Below, piece after piece: positions 36,127 through 47,135 of a DNA stretch of 64,000 bases. The notes under the pieces are model-generated. The model did no database searches and was not told where the DNA came from. It was given only the letters and a program-made list of their open reading frames with translations. Position 1 is the first letter of the stretch; every line of letters begins with the position of its first letter. This stretch comes from Archegozetes longisetosus (lineage: Eukaryota > Arthropoda > Arachnida > Sarcoptiformes > Trhypochthoniidae), in contig JAEMBT020000001.1 of assembly GCA_018873245.2 (NCBI GenBank), forward strand, positions 3,782,001 to 3,846,000, read 5' to 3'. A program made the position numbers and the translations under genes.

Positions 36127-36772
36127 AGTCAGTTTTGCAGAATGGCATTTTAACCAGTCAGTTTAGCCCAAAAGTTCAATTTCTCTGTTTTCCTATTCTC
36201 AGTTTAGATTTTAGAAAATTTCCTCTATTTTTCAAAATCATTATGAAGAGCCCAATTTTTAAGAATATATGTTTCGAGTACACACTTGAAATCCTATTTA
36301 AAAAGTATTTCATTATTGATGTAATGAATTGTGAGTTTTTGAAACAACGATATGCTAACTTATAAATAGGAGTTAAGCCAAACTAGTAAATATAAAAACA
36401 AAGAATCTTATTCAACTATTCAAAAAGCATGATTAAATATTTTTCATAATTCTACTAACAAGTTAAAAGTTACATTTTTAAAATTTCAAAATTGAGCTCA
36501 AATATTAATGAAATCGAATCTAGAAAATCTATTATTTAATCAAATTTTAACAATACTAAAAGTATTGTTTCTTTATTGACTTTTTGTGCTTAAGCTTTTA
36601 TCTAAATCTATTAAATAAAGTCAAATGTTTTATTTTGCTTTGATAAGTATGAATCGACGAACAAACTCTGAGATTTAGGGACGAGATGAGTTGCAAAATT
36701 GATTTTAACTTGTTTCGGCTAAACTGACTTGTTAAAACCTCATCCTGCTAAATTGACTTCTGCAAAACTGAC
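36127..36772. repeat. Foldback (MITE-like) repeat of 0.65 kb
   Basis: The left end reads GAAGTCAGTTTTGCAGAA and CAGTCAGTTTAGCC; the right end holds the complements (GGCTAAACTGACTTG, CTTCTGCAAAACTGAC). The right arm has an extra copy of the short GTCAATTTAGC motif. The core is AT-rich without coding sense. No target duplication was identified. Confidence 0.6.
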
Positions 36773-38424
36773 ACCAATAATTTTAATTGAAATCAAACTT
36801 TACAGGAGTAAATAGAATAAGCTTAAAGAAATATATTAAACAGCCTATGCAGAGTAAATAATAAACCATTGCGAAATTGAATTTACTCCTTTATTTATTT
36901 GTATAGAACATTTAAAACTTATTCACAAATAAAAATATGGGTCACTAGCCAACAACCACTAGACCAACGAACCACTAGACCGACAGCCCATTAGACTGCC
37001 AATTCAAATTTATAGTCTGCTCGAGTATATAGTTGGATGGGGCCACTCAAAACTAGCTCCCACGAAAATAATAAAGCCTAACCGTAGCTTAATGCAAACT
37101 TAATCTAACTTAAGGTGATTATATCGGATCCTAATCCTTGTGACTGAGGTTAGATGAGGTTTTGATTAGTTTGGGTTGAATTATGATATGGTGCTTAACT
37201 ACGAAAGATCATACAATTTTAGTAATGTAATATGATCAATGAAAAACGCACATAAAATAAGCCTACATGTAATAATATATAGCTTGTTTATCAAAAAAGT
37301 CTGAGTACATGAACTAATTGTGTGGTAGTTGTAGTTTTTAGAATTGAATATCGTTTGCATAAACTAATATATTTAGTAAATATGCAAACGTTGAGTCAAA
37401 GCCACAGTAGAATATTGATCGCAGATTTCCATAAACAAAATAGAGATAAAGCAAATCAAAACTGTCAATTTTTGAAGACAGAAAGTGGACATGACTGTGT
37501 ATCATGTAATAACTTGAGAATAACAAACAACCTGAAAGGAGACTTGGCAGCGACTGAAAGCCTAACAAATTAGAGAAAAGTGGAAGAATAAGTTGAACAA
37601 AATGAAATCAATTTGTAAAAAGTTATGCAAAATTGGGAAAAGAACTAAATGTTTGCGATAAAACTGTTAAAGTTATTTAGTTAAACCTGGAATCGAAAAT
37701 GTTCAATAGAAAGATTGCTCAAAGATGTAATCAAAATCATAGACTAAAGCAAAAAGTGTTTAAATAAGTTAATAATGGATGCATTTAAGCCATCATTAAC
37801 GACACATTGTTGAAGCGACCAAAGTTTTTTGACAATTGATAGTTCAAATGGTTGCAACTGTGATTCATATTTTACACATCCATCTCTTAGAGATAGATTT
37901 GTTGAACAATTGATCAATAAATTAAAAGAGAAATGAAGAAATTGCCAGAAAGCTATTCTTAAAGCCTATTGTCGCACACTAAAAGTTAAATAAGGATAAT
38001 TATGTGCAGTTATGTACACCAGCAATTAACTAAACTAAAATTATTTATCTATTATTACATTAGTTCTATGTAAAATATCTTTCGTTCTCACTCATTAATA
38101 AGAGTTACAGACAGATATTGTGCGCAATTTTTTCTCAGAGTATAATATTACCGATCTAGTTCGCCAAATGCTTCCACTCTTCTCTACATTAGATTTGCAT
38201 CTCGATCCATTAATAACTAGAATTTACTGCTTTGAATCATCTTATTTTAATAATAACCGAAAAGTATTGATTAATTTTGACATTTATACTTAATGAAATA
38301 CAATCTTTGTTCAGTTAAATACTTAGAAGTTTAAACTATTGTTGAGATGAAATAAACAGCGACTCAAAAAAACTTGACATTGTAAAATGTTCTTTCTCTC
38401 AACAGAGCTCAAACTTTGAGACAA
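36773..38424. other. Intergenic, no gene seen
   Basis: Contains a small run of repeated words built on CCACTAGAC near 36970-37010. Open frames around 37322-37573 on both strands have no recognisable domain. Confidence 0.45.
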
Positions 38425-38775
38425 TCATCCAAAAAATCCTTGACATTCTGAGGGTCGAACACATCTATTACTGTTTCGATCGAGTCTCACAAATCCATCA
38501 ACGCAATCGCAACCAATAACGCAATTGTAAGTACAGACTCGTGGTGGTCTCAAATAGTTCTGGCATGTTATGGGACAAGCGCTACCGCATCTATTGAAAC
38601 GAGCACCTCTTCCACACCCTATTAATATTAAGTTATGAAAAGTCAGGTCTTTTGAACAATAATTTGAAAATCTTACTGTATTTTCGAAAGCAGACAATTA
38701 TGAAAACTTACTCTGGGCTGTTATATAGCCCACAAGCAAAATTGATACCAACAGAACAACCACAATCGACTTCAT
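38425..38775 (-). CDS. Secreted TIL-domain cysteine-rich peptide 2
   Basis: Paralogue of the gene at 35539-35885 in the same orientation. Exon 1 (38775-38712) gives a near-identical signal peptide (MKSIVVVLLVSILLVGYITA). A 93-bp intron ends at the same AATAG acceptor, and exon 2 (38618-38425) gives the TIL domain, total 85 aa. The first loop CGRGARFNRCGSAC is unchanged between the two, while the middle and the C-terminal loop differ, including residues near where TIL inhibitors carry their reactive loop. A tandem duplicate likely to have shifted specificity. Confidence 0.87.
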
Positions 38776-39362
38776 CTTCCGCTCAAAATTAAGCTTCAAC
38801 TAAAGGAAAGCAACTGGCAATTAAAGTGAAGGATTAATTCAACTGATTTTATAAGAATTATAGCGACAAATGATATCCGTAAATTAGCTTTGCCATCCTC
38901 CTATTTCCGACTTCTTCTCATTTTTCATTTAGGCTAAGATCTTTAAAATTTTAATTCAAACAAAATTTACTTTGATTTTAAACAATATAAATATGAATAA
39001 TAAATTATACCAATAAAGCCAATACCCGTCAAATTGACGCGTGAATAATAAATTAGTATAAAAATTACAATCAATTAATTTCTGGTAAATAAAATATTTG
39101 TTTTCGAAGTGTTAGAGGTGGGGTACGACAAAAGTTTGGCATAATTATAACAGATTTGATTTTTTTATGTTTCCTAATAAAGTCTCTTTCCTGCGTTTTG
39201 TTCATTAACTTGCATTACTTCTAACGAAATAGTTAGCTTAAATGATCGACAAATATCTAATACATAACAGATTAGGTTTAACTTGAAAACTAATTTGAAT
39301 TGCTTACACCTCCGAAACAGCAATTGAAAGTTTAATTTTTGATACTATTACTTTTATAACTG
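38776..39362. other. Intergenic, no gene seen
   Basis: 5' flank of TIL peptide 2 and AT-rich spacer. Confidence 0.5.
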
Positions 39363-39892
39363 ACAAGTGGATCTTTTTACATGTACTCTTGGGATTAATT
39401 TGAGTGATATATCTTTTAAATATAAAATTATAAATGAATATAGTTACAATAATTACAAAAGAAATTATTGTGACACAAGGATTCTTCGCACTAACTGCAA
39501 TAAACGAATACTTCTTCACAATTTTCTTGTCATTTATCAATATTTGAGGAGAAACGATTGGGTTTTACTTATACTCCGCTCATGTGGGAAATCCCAGGAC
39601 AGAACTGCCTATAAGTATCAACTCGTCTTGACAGTCCGAACTCGTTAATACCCCTCTTGAGATCTACGGCCTAGCTAGAAAAAGTTGGGCCTGGATCCAT
39701 CAGGACCAAATCTAGACTCACTACATTAAAAATATACACTTTTAAAACTCATCCCAGTTCTAATGATACTCTTTGTTCACCTTGTTAAGTTCAACTTTTT
39801 ATGGCTAGGTCCTAGGGTCCCAAGTGGGATTTTGATACTTAGGTTGTTGAGTAGAGCTCGCATACCGAATATGGTGTACATAGGGGGAATGA

Positions 39893-39952
39893 CACAATTC
39901 TTCCATGCAAAATTCTTCCATGCACAATTCTTCCAACCACAATTCTTCCACA
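39893..39952. repeat. Four tandem 15-bp units
   Basis: Units of CACAATTCTTCCATG with one to three substitutions each. The related motif GTGGAAGAATTGTGG occurs once, inverted, in the right arm of the foldback near 40439. Confidence 0.85.
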
Positions 39953-39980
39953 CTTTTCAATTGATCACAGAATATAAGTG

Positions 39981-40345
39981 ATGACCATTTTAAGTCCAAT
40001 TGACCAACGAATAGTAACTAATGGCCATTTCTATATCAGATGAACTATGGAAGGCAACTGATGACCGTTTTCGATTCAGATGACATACGGGAAGTAATTG
40101 ATGGCCATTTCTATATCAGATGAACTAGGAAAGGAAACCGATGACCGTTTTCATAAATACTAGCGGGTGATAAGACATCGAAAATCATTTCAGGGCCTGA
40201 TGTGCGAATAAGCTTTTGCTTTTTATATCATTTATAGTCCCAAAAATACGGGGGTAACTGATGACTATTTCTATATTTAATGAATTTCGGGAGATAAACA
40301 ATAACCATTTCCAACTCAGATGATCTACGGGAAATTATCTGATAG
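39981..40345. repeat. Degenerate 40-bp minisatellite inside the foldback loop
   Basis: At least six units of about 40 bp beginning ATGACCATTT or ATGGCCATTT, with ATATCAGATGAACTA or a variant in the middle and ACGGGAAGTAACTG at the end. Two unit types alternate. An 80-bp unrelated insert lies at about 40155-40255. Confidence 0.8.
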
Positions 40346-40873
40346 TTCATCTGATATAGAAATGGCCATTAGTCACTATTCGTTGGTCAATTGGACTTGA
40401 AATGGTCATCACTTATATTCTGTGATCAATTGAAAAGTGTGGAAGAATTGTGGTAGACCCCTGTCAAGACAAGTTGATATTTATAGGTGGTTCCGTCCTA
40501 GGATTTTCCATATGGGCGGAGCACGATAAGTAAATGCTAATCGTTTCTCCTCAAATATTGACGAATGACAAGAAAATTGTGAAGACGCATTCATTTATTG
40601 CAGTTACTACGAAGAATCCTTTTATTATTATTATAATAATATTGTGTTCGTTTATAATTTTATATTTAAATGGCATATAGCATTTTTGTATGTAATTGGT
40701 CACTTGATTTTATTCAATAAATATTTTTAATCACTAATTTATAGATTAAGTTAATTTAAATACCGTTTTCTTTCTTTATTAATAGGGATATATATTATTT
40801 AATAACTCAATATTCGTTAAAAATCTTAAAAAGGGCACAGGAGACACTTTTAGATGTAATTTTAAAAGACCTT

Positions 40874-42786
40874 TCAAATGGTATCAATTTCATCTCGAGA
40901 GTACATGTATAAAGGTCTACTTGCGAATAAAATCCTATCTTCAAGACCTGTAAGGATTGGTGAATATCTTTTGAAATATTTAGAAATAATTTCATAATCA
41001 GATACAGAATATGGAGTGAAATCTTTATAATCTATAATTGTATAGTTATCGCCTCCTTTTGCTAAATAATCCGTTAATATGACTGAATAAGTCTTTGAAA
41101 ATTCAAGATCTTCATAATGAGGTATACGACAATGTGCACATCTGACTCTAACTTTTTGTAATCGATGTCTTGAAGATTTGCTTAAGTCATACTGAAGATG
41201 AAGTCCGGAAACCTGCATAAAACCTCCCAGATTGTATTGAGAGCCTGAATGTTGAAGAATTTGCCAGAGAATAGATCCATTAACTTTTAAGATTCCAAGT
41301 TTATTACCAAACGGACAAACAGACATTATATCTTTCAATGTTATGTTTCCGACACTGATTCCATTTCTAGCAGTTCCTCCATTCACGAGAGCAATCGGTG
41401 CTGAGGTCCAACTTCTTTTACTCATTGGCGATTCACTGAAATATGAGACAAATGCATCTGCAATAACATTACCCAAATTGCATTCGTCATATGAGCACTT
41501 ATTGTTCAAAAGTGGAAAATGAGTTGATCCTATAGTTTTTCCGAAACGGCCATTGATTATACGTGAAACTTCTTTTACCTCATGAGCTGTTTCTGGATCT
41601 AAACAAGTATATTAACCTTTATGAGCTTTTGGCCAATAGTTTTCGAGATAGTGTATCATCAAAGATAAACTATAAGAATAGTTCAGAATAGGGATCTCTT
41701 CTTAGAGTTCTAAAGATTGTGATATAGATTTGAAAGAAACTAATAGCTTAACCTTCTTTAATGCTGTTGTCGAGAAGAATAGGATTTCCACCATAGCTAA
41801 CAATTTTTCCATCTTCATCAAAAACTAAATCTAGTTTTCCGAGATATTTGCCAAATGCATAGGCCTGTACTACAAGTGTCTTACCATCAGATCCACGATC
41901 GAAAACAACTGGATATTTGTCTTCTGGTATTTCAATAGAGGGAAGGTCTTGACCAGTGTATAGGAAAGTGTTGCTATGCCCACCAACTACTACATCAAGA
42001 TCTGGTATATTTTCAGCAATTTCTTTATCTCTTTCAAAGCCTGAATGTCCGACGGCTATGAAAATGTTTAAACTATCTCCGTGTTCAGCTTTCAAATTAT
42101 TGATTTCACTTTTAATACTGTCAATCTCATCATTGAATTTCAAAAATTTTCCTGGCCCTGATAGAAACTTCGTCTCTGATGTTACATAACCAATAATAGC
42201 TATTTTTCTACCATTTATGACTTTAACTATTGATGGCTTAACAAGATCTCTCAATTCCGGTATATCGATGTTACAGCTAAGAATCGGTAAATTTTCTTCG
42301 ATTCGATTATTATATGACATATTCTTAATAAAAGGAACAAGTCCTCCAACTCCATCATCAAATTCATGATTGCCTAAAGCCATTGCGTCGTGTCTCATAA
42401 ATTTGACGAGCTTTGCCACAACTTTCCATCTTAAGAAAGTATACCAAACCGTTCCCTGGAAGTGATCGCCAGCATTCAAGAATAAAACATTTTCCGATTG
42501 ATTTCTGATTTCCTTCACCTTTAATGTAATATTAAAGTGTTTTTAAAACTAACTCTTATAAGTTTGATCTTACTTTAGTCACAGTTCGAGCGATACCACC
42601 AAAACATTGTTCGTCAGGTTTACAATCAGAACCATAAGTATTAATTGGTTCATAATGTGTATGAAAATCATTGTTGTGAATAATTGTCAAATTGAATGAT
42701 AAGCAAAAGTTCATATAATTAGCAATAAGTAAGATTAAACTAACGAAGATATGTTGTAAGAGCTTATTTGCTTTGAGAGAGTTCAT
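40874..42786 (-). CDS. Secreted 5'-nucleotidase/apyrase-family ectoenzyme
   Basis: Metallophosphoesterase of the 5'-nucleotidase (UshA/CD73) family, hydrolysing extracellular nucleotides; in blood-feeding arthropods members act as salivary apyrases. Three exons: 42786-42574, 42518-41753 and 41598-40874, introns of 55 and 154 bp, phases consistent, 567 aa. A hydrophobic signal peptide occupies residues 10-30. The metal site is visible as HNNDFHTH (about 37-44), NAGDHFQG (86-93), GNHEFDD (120-126), VGHSG and VGGHSNT. The C-terminal substrate domain has NGGTARNGI, where the family has NGG..R, and FGN. The end lacks the hydrophobic tail needed for a GPI anchor, so the protein is probably secreted. 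Substrate (AMP or ATP/ADP) cannot be told. Confidence 0.92.
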
Positions 42787-43128
42787 TTTCGAAATAGATA
42801 CCTAAAATGCAATTATGTTTGTCATTAGGCTTTAGGTTCAAGTTTGTTAACCTTATAATCCTTTTCGACAGGATATGGTTATGTCGCTTTATTCAGAACA
42901 GAACTTTTGGTTAACTTTGAGAATTTCCAGAAAGTACTAGAATCAGAAGGTCAAAATACACTTAACTTGATAATCAAATCTATTTTATTACTAAAATAAT
43001 AGAACTAAAAGCGAAATATTGATCAGTTTTCTGTAGATATTTGTAAAATTATGCATAAAATTACTCAATAACCAAAGTAAATGAGGAAAAGGCTTATAAA
43101 AAATTTTAGATTCAATAAAAACAAATCT
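42787..43128. other. Spacer between nucleotidase and coiled-coil gene
   Basis: 5' flank of the nucleotidase gene and 3' flank of the coiled-coil gene; nothing recognised. Confidence 0.5.
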
Positions 43129-44178
43129 CTATTGAGTGGACTCATTGTGATCATCCAATCTTTGAGAGTCGATTAGCTCTAAATCTGAACCGACGAGAGA
43201 CGAGTGATCGCTAAATATTTTGAATGCATCGACCAGTTTGTTTGGCAAAATATCAGTAATCACTTCTCTTATTAAATGCATTTCAGACTTAATTTCTCTC
43301 AATTCTTGTTTCAATTCATCCAATTCTTGCTTCATTTCAACGCCATTCTTCTCAAATAACGTCCCAAGAAGTTGAAGCTCATACTTGACAGAAGATAATT
43401 CAATTTCATTGGAGCCAAGCTTTTCCTTAACTTCTGAAATATGAGAGTCCACTTCTTTGAGAGCATTATGATTGACCGAATCAGATGCCAATTGCATGTC
43501 AGCAACAGATTCAGCAATTGAACTCATTTTGTTGTTCATTTCAACTCCGATTGCATTAATCTGTAGCATATTTTCCAGTCCATGACTATTTTGTTGAATA
43601 AGTTTATCAAAAGCTTCTTCAAAGAGAGTCTTGTTCTCCAAATGGTATCTATTAAAGTCTTGCCTCAACTTCTGACTTTCAATGATTAGGTTTGCCGTCT
43701 GTTCAGTCATGAGAGTAGTATTTCTGCCCATTTCACTGATCACTCCTTGAGCGCTAAACACATCTGAAATAGTGTTCAATAGTTTAGAAGTAGTTCCCTC
43801 TCTATCGATAAACGAAACAATTTTTCGAAGCAAATCAGAGGAATCGCCACTTCTCTCATTAATGCTGTTGAGAATATCGACCATATTCTCCTGCCTGTCA
43901 TTATCTATTGATTCAAACCTCTTATTAATCCTCGCCTGAAGACTAGCGCAGCGAATCGCATTGAATGAGTAATGACTGCAATTCACTCCATTACGAACAC
44001 GTGTATGTCTTTGTTCTTCAGGTACCAATGACGTGATCTCTGGTGCAACGAACGCACAGATATTGCCAGAAGAAGTACCCGTTGCATGACGATCAGTCGA
44101 GGAATCACAATATCTTAAGTTCGCACTAATACGGTTTGTGGAATTCATACTCTTGAGGAATGTGGTCAATAGTGGCAT
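43129..44178 (-). CDS. Coiled-coil protein of unknown family (long paralogue)
   Basis: Single open frame of 349 aa; not recognised. The N-terminal 90 residues are of mixed composition with a few cysteines. From about residue 95 on, the protein is a run of amphipathic helices with heptad spacing of Leu/Ile/Met and many Glu/Lys/Asn, no membrane segment. Two blocks are shared with the 157-aa gene at 54404-54877: HLENKTLFEEAFDK and the terminal SEMHLIREVITDILPNKL followed by an aromatic-rich FKIF. Start chosen as the first Met of the frame; MNSTNRIS ten residues further is also possible. No transposon domain seen. Function unknown. Confidence 0.65.
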   Translation of the reverse strand: MPLLTTFLKSMNSTNRISANLRYCDSSTDRHATGTSSGNICAFVAPEITSLVPEEQRHTRVRNGVNCSHYSFNAIRCASLQARINKRFESIDNDRQENMVDILNSINERSGDSSDLLRKIVSFIDREGTTSKLLNTISDVFSAQGVISEMGRNTTLMTEQTANLIIESQKLRQDFNRYHLENKTLFEEAFDKLIQQNSHGLENMLQINAIGVEMNNKMSSIAESVADMQLASDSVNHNALKEVDSHISEVKEKLGSNEIELSSVKYELQLLGTLFEKNGVEMKQELDELKQELREIKSEMHLIREVITDILPNKLVDAFKIFSDHSSLVGSDLELIDSQRLDDHNESTQ

Positions 44179-45372
44179 ATCTAATACTTGTTTTTCTCCT
44201 CTTTTTGTATTGAATGAGTTGAAAAGGTTGAGATTTTTTGTTGACTTGAGTCATGAGATATCTATGATTGAAAAAGTGATTTCTGTCATATATTGTTGAG
44301 TCAATTTTCAAAAGGATTATCACATCCTTTATAAAACAATGATTCACTTGAATCTCATTGGATAAAACTTGAATGTTTGAATAGAATGTTTCTAATGGTA
44401 AAATAGATTGACTCAATTTGTTCGTCCAGTAGATAAGAGACAGTACTTTCAATTGATAAAAGATGCAGTTTTGTTTCACCTAAAAACTTAATCGTCGATA
44501 GCAATAACATTGAAGTGCAGTCAAGATTTTTGTCCAAAGCTTTGACGCTTCAAATACAAAACTTGTAGAACAATCCATTTAAGTTTAGAAATGAAGTCAA
44601 ATCTTAGATGCTTTCATTGTCAACATCAGAGTTAAAAATGTTTCATTCTTCGAAAATTTTTCAACAAAAAATAAATATATTGATATAATTCAGTTTACAC
44701 CAAATATATGACAGATTTCTGTCATTATAGTTATTGATATTTAATCTTGGAAAAAATAAATACTCAATTGAAAGTCTAACCGAACTCAAAAACGTTTAAA
44801 GCAAATCATTTTTAAGTTTAATTGACAAGTAAGATTTTAAGAACAGTACTTTATAATCGTTAAACTTGGAGGAAGAGTCCGATCATACCTAAGTTTTGGA
44901 TAATCTCAACTGAGTCTCACCTACACTCCATTTTCGGATTATTAATCGATCTTTTAATCAATGTATCAATAGTTGTCTCATTTAAAAGATGGTCATTGAT
45001 TTCAATCCATTTGATGACAGGATTAAATTTGATGAAGTCTTCAAATCGAGAATTAGTTCATTTTTTTGAATTTATAAATATTGTCATTAAGTTTTGCATT
45101 TTTTCAAATTAAGTAAAGTCTTATCTGTCATATTATTGATTTATGATTCAAAGTGAAACAATAAATTCGTTAAATATGAGTCAATATGAATTGCAAACTA
45201 ATTCATTATCAGTTGTTTGTAGTTGATATTGTCTTGAATCGCAATACTCTAATCATAAACTTTTTCTCACGCTATTTGATAAAAACCAAGAAGCTTGAAA
45301 ATAGGGCTCAAACCATATTATTCGTATGAAAGTAGAACTGAACTGAAAAGACTACTTCTTAATGAATAAAAG
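44179..45372. other. Intergenic; 5' flank of the second peritrophin gene
   Basis: 44915-45372 belongs to the right arm of the inverted duplication. An open frame at 44126-44479 (minus) overlaps the start of the coiled-coil gene in another frame and shows no domain. Confidence 0.5.
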
Positions 45373-46440
45373 ATGGAAAGATTAATATTTGTGTTGTTAA
45401 TAGGATTTACCTGCATTTTAAATATTAATGAAACAACTGCTGACTCGACTGAAGAACCAAAAGTGACTGAAATAATTGGTGGTCATGTGGTTCGATGCTT
45501 TAAAGAAGGCATGATTCCTCATCCAACTGACAAACATAAATATGTGTTTTGCGTATGTATGGAAGTTGGAAATGATAAGATCTGGAAGGTTAAGATCCTC
45601 GAATGTGCACCTGGAATGATATGGGATGAGCCAAGACATACCTGCACTGAACATATTGAACCAGGCGTAAATCCAACAACTATGACAACTACTCTGACAA
45701 CAACTCCAACAACTTCAACCTCAAAGCCTACAATTGCAACTACGACCAAAGAGCCAAAGGTGTCTCAAATAATTGATGGTTATGTGATTGGATGTTATGA
45801 GTTGGGCCCAATTCCTCACCCAACTGACAAACATAAGTATGTGGGCTGTGAATATGTAGAAATTGGACCCAATAAGGGCTGGTCCATTCATATTATGGAA
45901 TGTCCACCCAAAACCATATGGAATCAGACACTAAACAACTGCACTGAAGAAAATTAATCTAATCTTCGATACAATTCAATTCGATTCATCATTTTTATAA
46001 ATTAAAATAATATATTTATAAGAATCAATAAACTTTTAATAAATAAAAATTTATCAAAACAATTCTACAATTATTTGTATACATTCGCAATAATTTATTA
46101 AACTTTAATAAGTGGCTTAATATTTGTAGAATTTAGATGTCATTTCATTTAACTGAAGTTTAAATATAAACAAGTCAAAAATAGAGAACCAATTTTGAAA
46201 TCGCATCACAAGAAATATTTACTTTATGTAATATCTCACCAAATAAATGAAGCCTAAAAGAGAGAAATCTATTGACAAATATGTAACTACGAATCTTACG
46301 TTTAGTTTTCATCTTTTAGCGATATTTACAATTGAATTTTGAATAAACCACTATGTACAGTACTACATAATTCATTGAATTAAATCTTACTAAGAAATTA
46401 GAAATTAACCAAATATTAACGGCAAATAGTTTAATACCTA
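44915..46440. repeat. Inverted segmental duplication, right arm
   Basis: Reverse-complement partner of 31440-33235, carrying the two-domain peritrophin paralogue. The arms lie about 11.7 kb apart and enclose THOC6, both TIL genes, the nucleotidase and the long coiled-coil gene. Confidence 0.85.
45373..45957 (+). CDS. Secreted peritrophin-like protein with two four-cysteine CBM14-type domains
   Basis: Paralogue of the gene at 31933-32763, 194 aa in one exon. The signal peptide (MERLIFVLLIGFTCILNI) is followed directly by what is domain 2 of the longer copy; domain 1 is absent. The Thr-rich linker and last domain are identical in protein sequence to the other copy, with only scattered differences in DNA. 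The four-cysteine pattern is the same, lacking the C2-C6 pair. Likely chitin-binding. A possible AATAAA lies about 70 bp past the stop. Confidence 0.87.
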   Translation: MERLIFVLLIGFTCILNINETTADSTEEPKVTEIIGGHVVRCFKEGMIPHPTDKHKYVFCVCMEVGNDKIWKVKILECAPGMIWDEPRHTCTEHIEPGVNPTTMTTTLTTTPTTSTSKPTIATTTKEPKVSQIIDGYVIGCYELGPIPHPTDKHKYVGCEYVEIGPNKGWSIHIMECPPKTIWNQTLNNCTEEN

Positions 46441-46499
46441 TAAAGATCGAATATTTTGTGGCCATATATATAAAAGAGATTCAATCATTTGTTTCTAGA
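45958..46499. other. 3' flank of peritrophin copy 2
   Basis: First 190 bp nearly identical to the left arm's 3' flank; then diverging spacer. No gene. Confidence 0.55.
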
Positions 46500-46959
46500 T
46501 TACGAAAGCTTCACAAATCTTCATAAATAAACCCAACGCTAACTGCAGTCATAAGAGTCAGAGAGTGGTATGAAGATTCTGAAGTATAGTCTGATATGGC
46601 TAAAGATTCGATTGAGGTAGGAAATGTGTGCGCAGTGCAGTCGTTTTTGCAGTCAGTTTAATTGTTTGGACGATGATTAAAAACATCCATTAAGCAGAGG
46701 TGGCAACATGAAGGTCTATGAACGGAACTTTATAGTACTTCTAACCGAATTGAAAGAAACTTTTGAACCGCACGGCCTTCTCCTAACAGTGGGAATTTTC
46801 TCCGCTATAAACTCAGCGTATGTTATTCAGAAATTGAATCAATTACTCGATACAATGACTGTTAACGCGGAGGCAACATATCAACTATTTTTTTCTATTG
46901 GCTTGCATTACAAAACTAACAAATCGAGTCTTAATTTTTGTCATCGGCTTATGAAATGA
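46500..46959 (+). pseudogene. GH18 chitinase fragment, catalytically dead
   Basis: GH18 chitinases cleave chitin using an E in the DxxDxDWE motif. The plus strand reads NPTLTAVIRV then WYEDSEV, a stop, SDMAKDS and VQSFLQSV, matching the strand-3 region NPxLKxLIxxGGW and the helix after it. After a frame change comes FNCLDDD, a TAA stop (46678-46680) and KHPLSRGGN, standing where FDGLDVDWEYPxxRGGN belongs: the Trp codon is a stop and the catalytic Glu is Lys. It continues NFIVLLTELKETFEPHGLLL and LNQLLDTMTVNA to a stop at 46957-46959. No other exons found. A decayed fragment. Confidence 0.85.
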
Positions 46960-47135
46960 ATAGAAATACTCTGAATTGGGTTAATTTAAGTAGATGTCAC
47001 TTAAGTGTTGATCATTCAAATCGCAAATCATTAATTTGAAAGACTTTAAATTTTTGCAGTTTTTTAGATTCGATACTTGAATTGCTTTATAAATGAGTGA
47101 CCAATTCTTTTTCCAAAGATTGAATTTAAAGATTC

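Larger units (their letters stand above)
39363..40940. repeat. Large foldback repeat with a scrap of the neighbouring nucleotidase gene
   Basis: The sequence from about 39414 pairs with its reverse complement up to about 40670: TTTAAATATAAAATTATAAA, AAGGATTCTTCG, ACAATTTTCTTGTCAT and ATATTTGAGGAGAAACGATT all recur inverted. The left arm holds about 300 bp (39650-39945) without partner. Outside it, 39363-39413 resembles the last codons and 3' end of the 5'-nucleotidase (FYMYS, ACATGTACTCT), whose real end is at 40874-40940 on the opposite strand. This looks like an inverted duplication starting within the gene's 3' end. Confidence 0.75.

Noticed and set aside
39893-40345. CRISPR array
   Set aside because: Repeats are contiguous tandem units without unique spacers, in a eukaryotic context.
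44126-44479. 117-aa minus-strand frame upstream of the coiled-coil gene
   Set aside because: Overlaps the start of the other gene in another frame, AT-driven composition, no domain.
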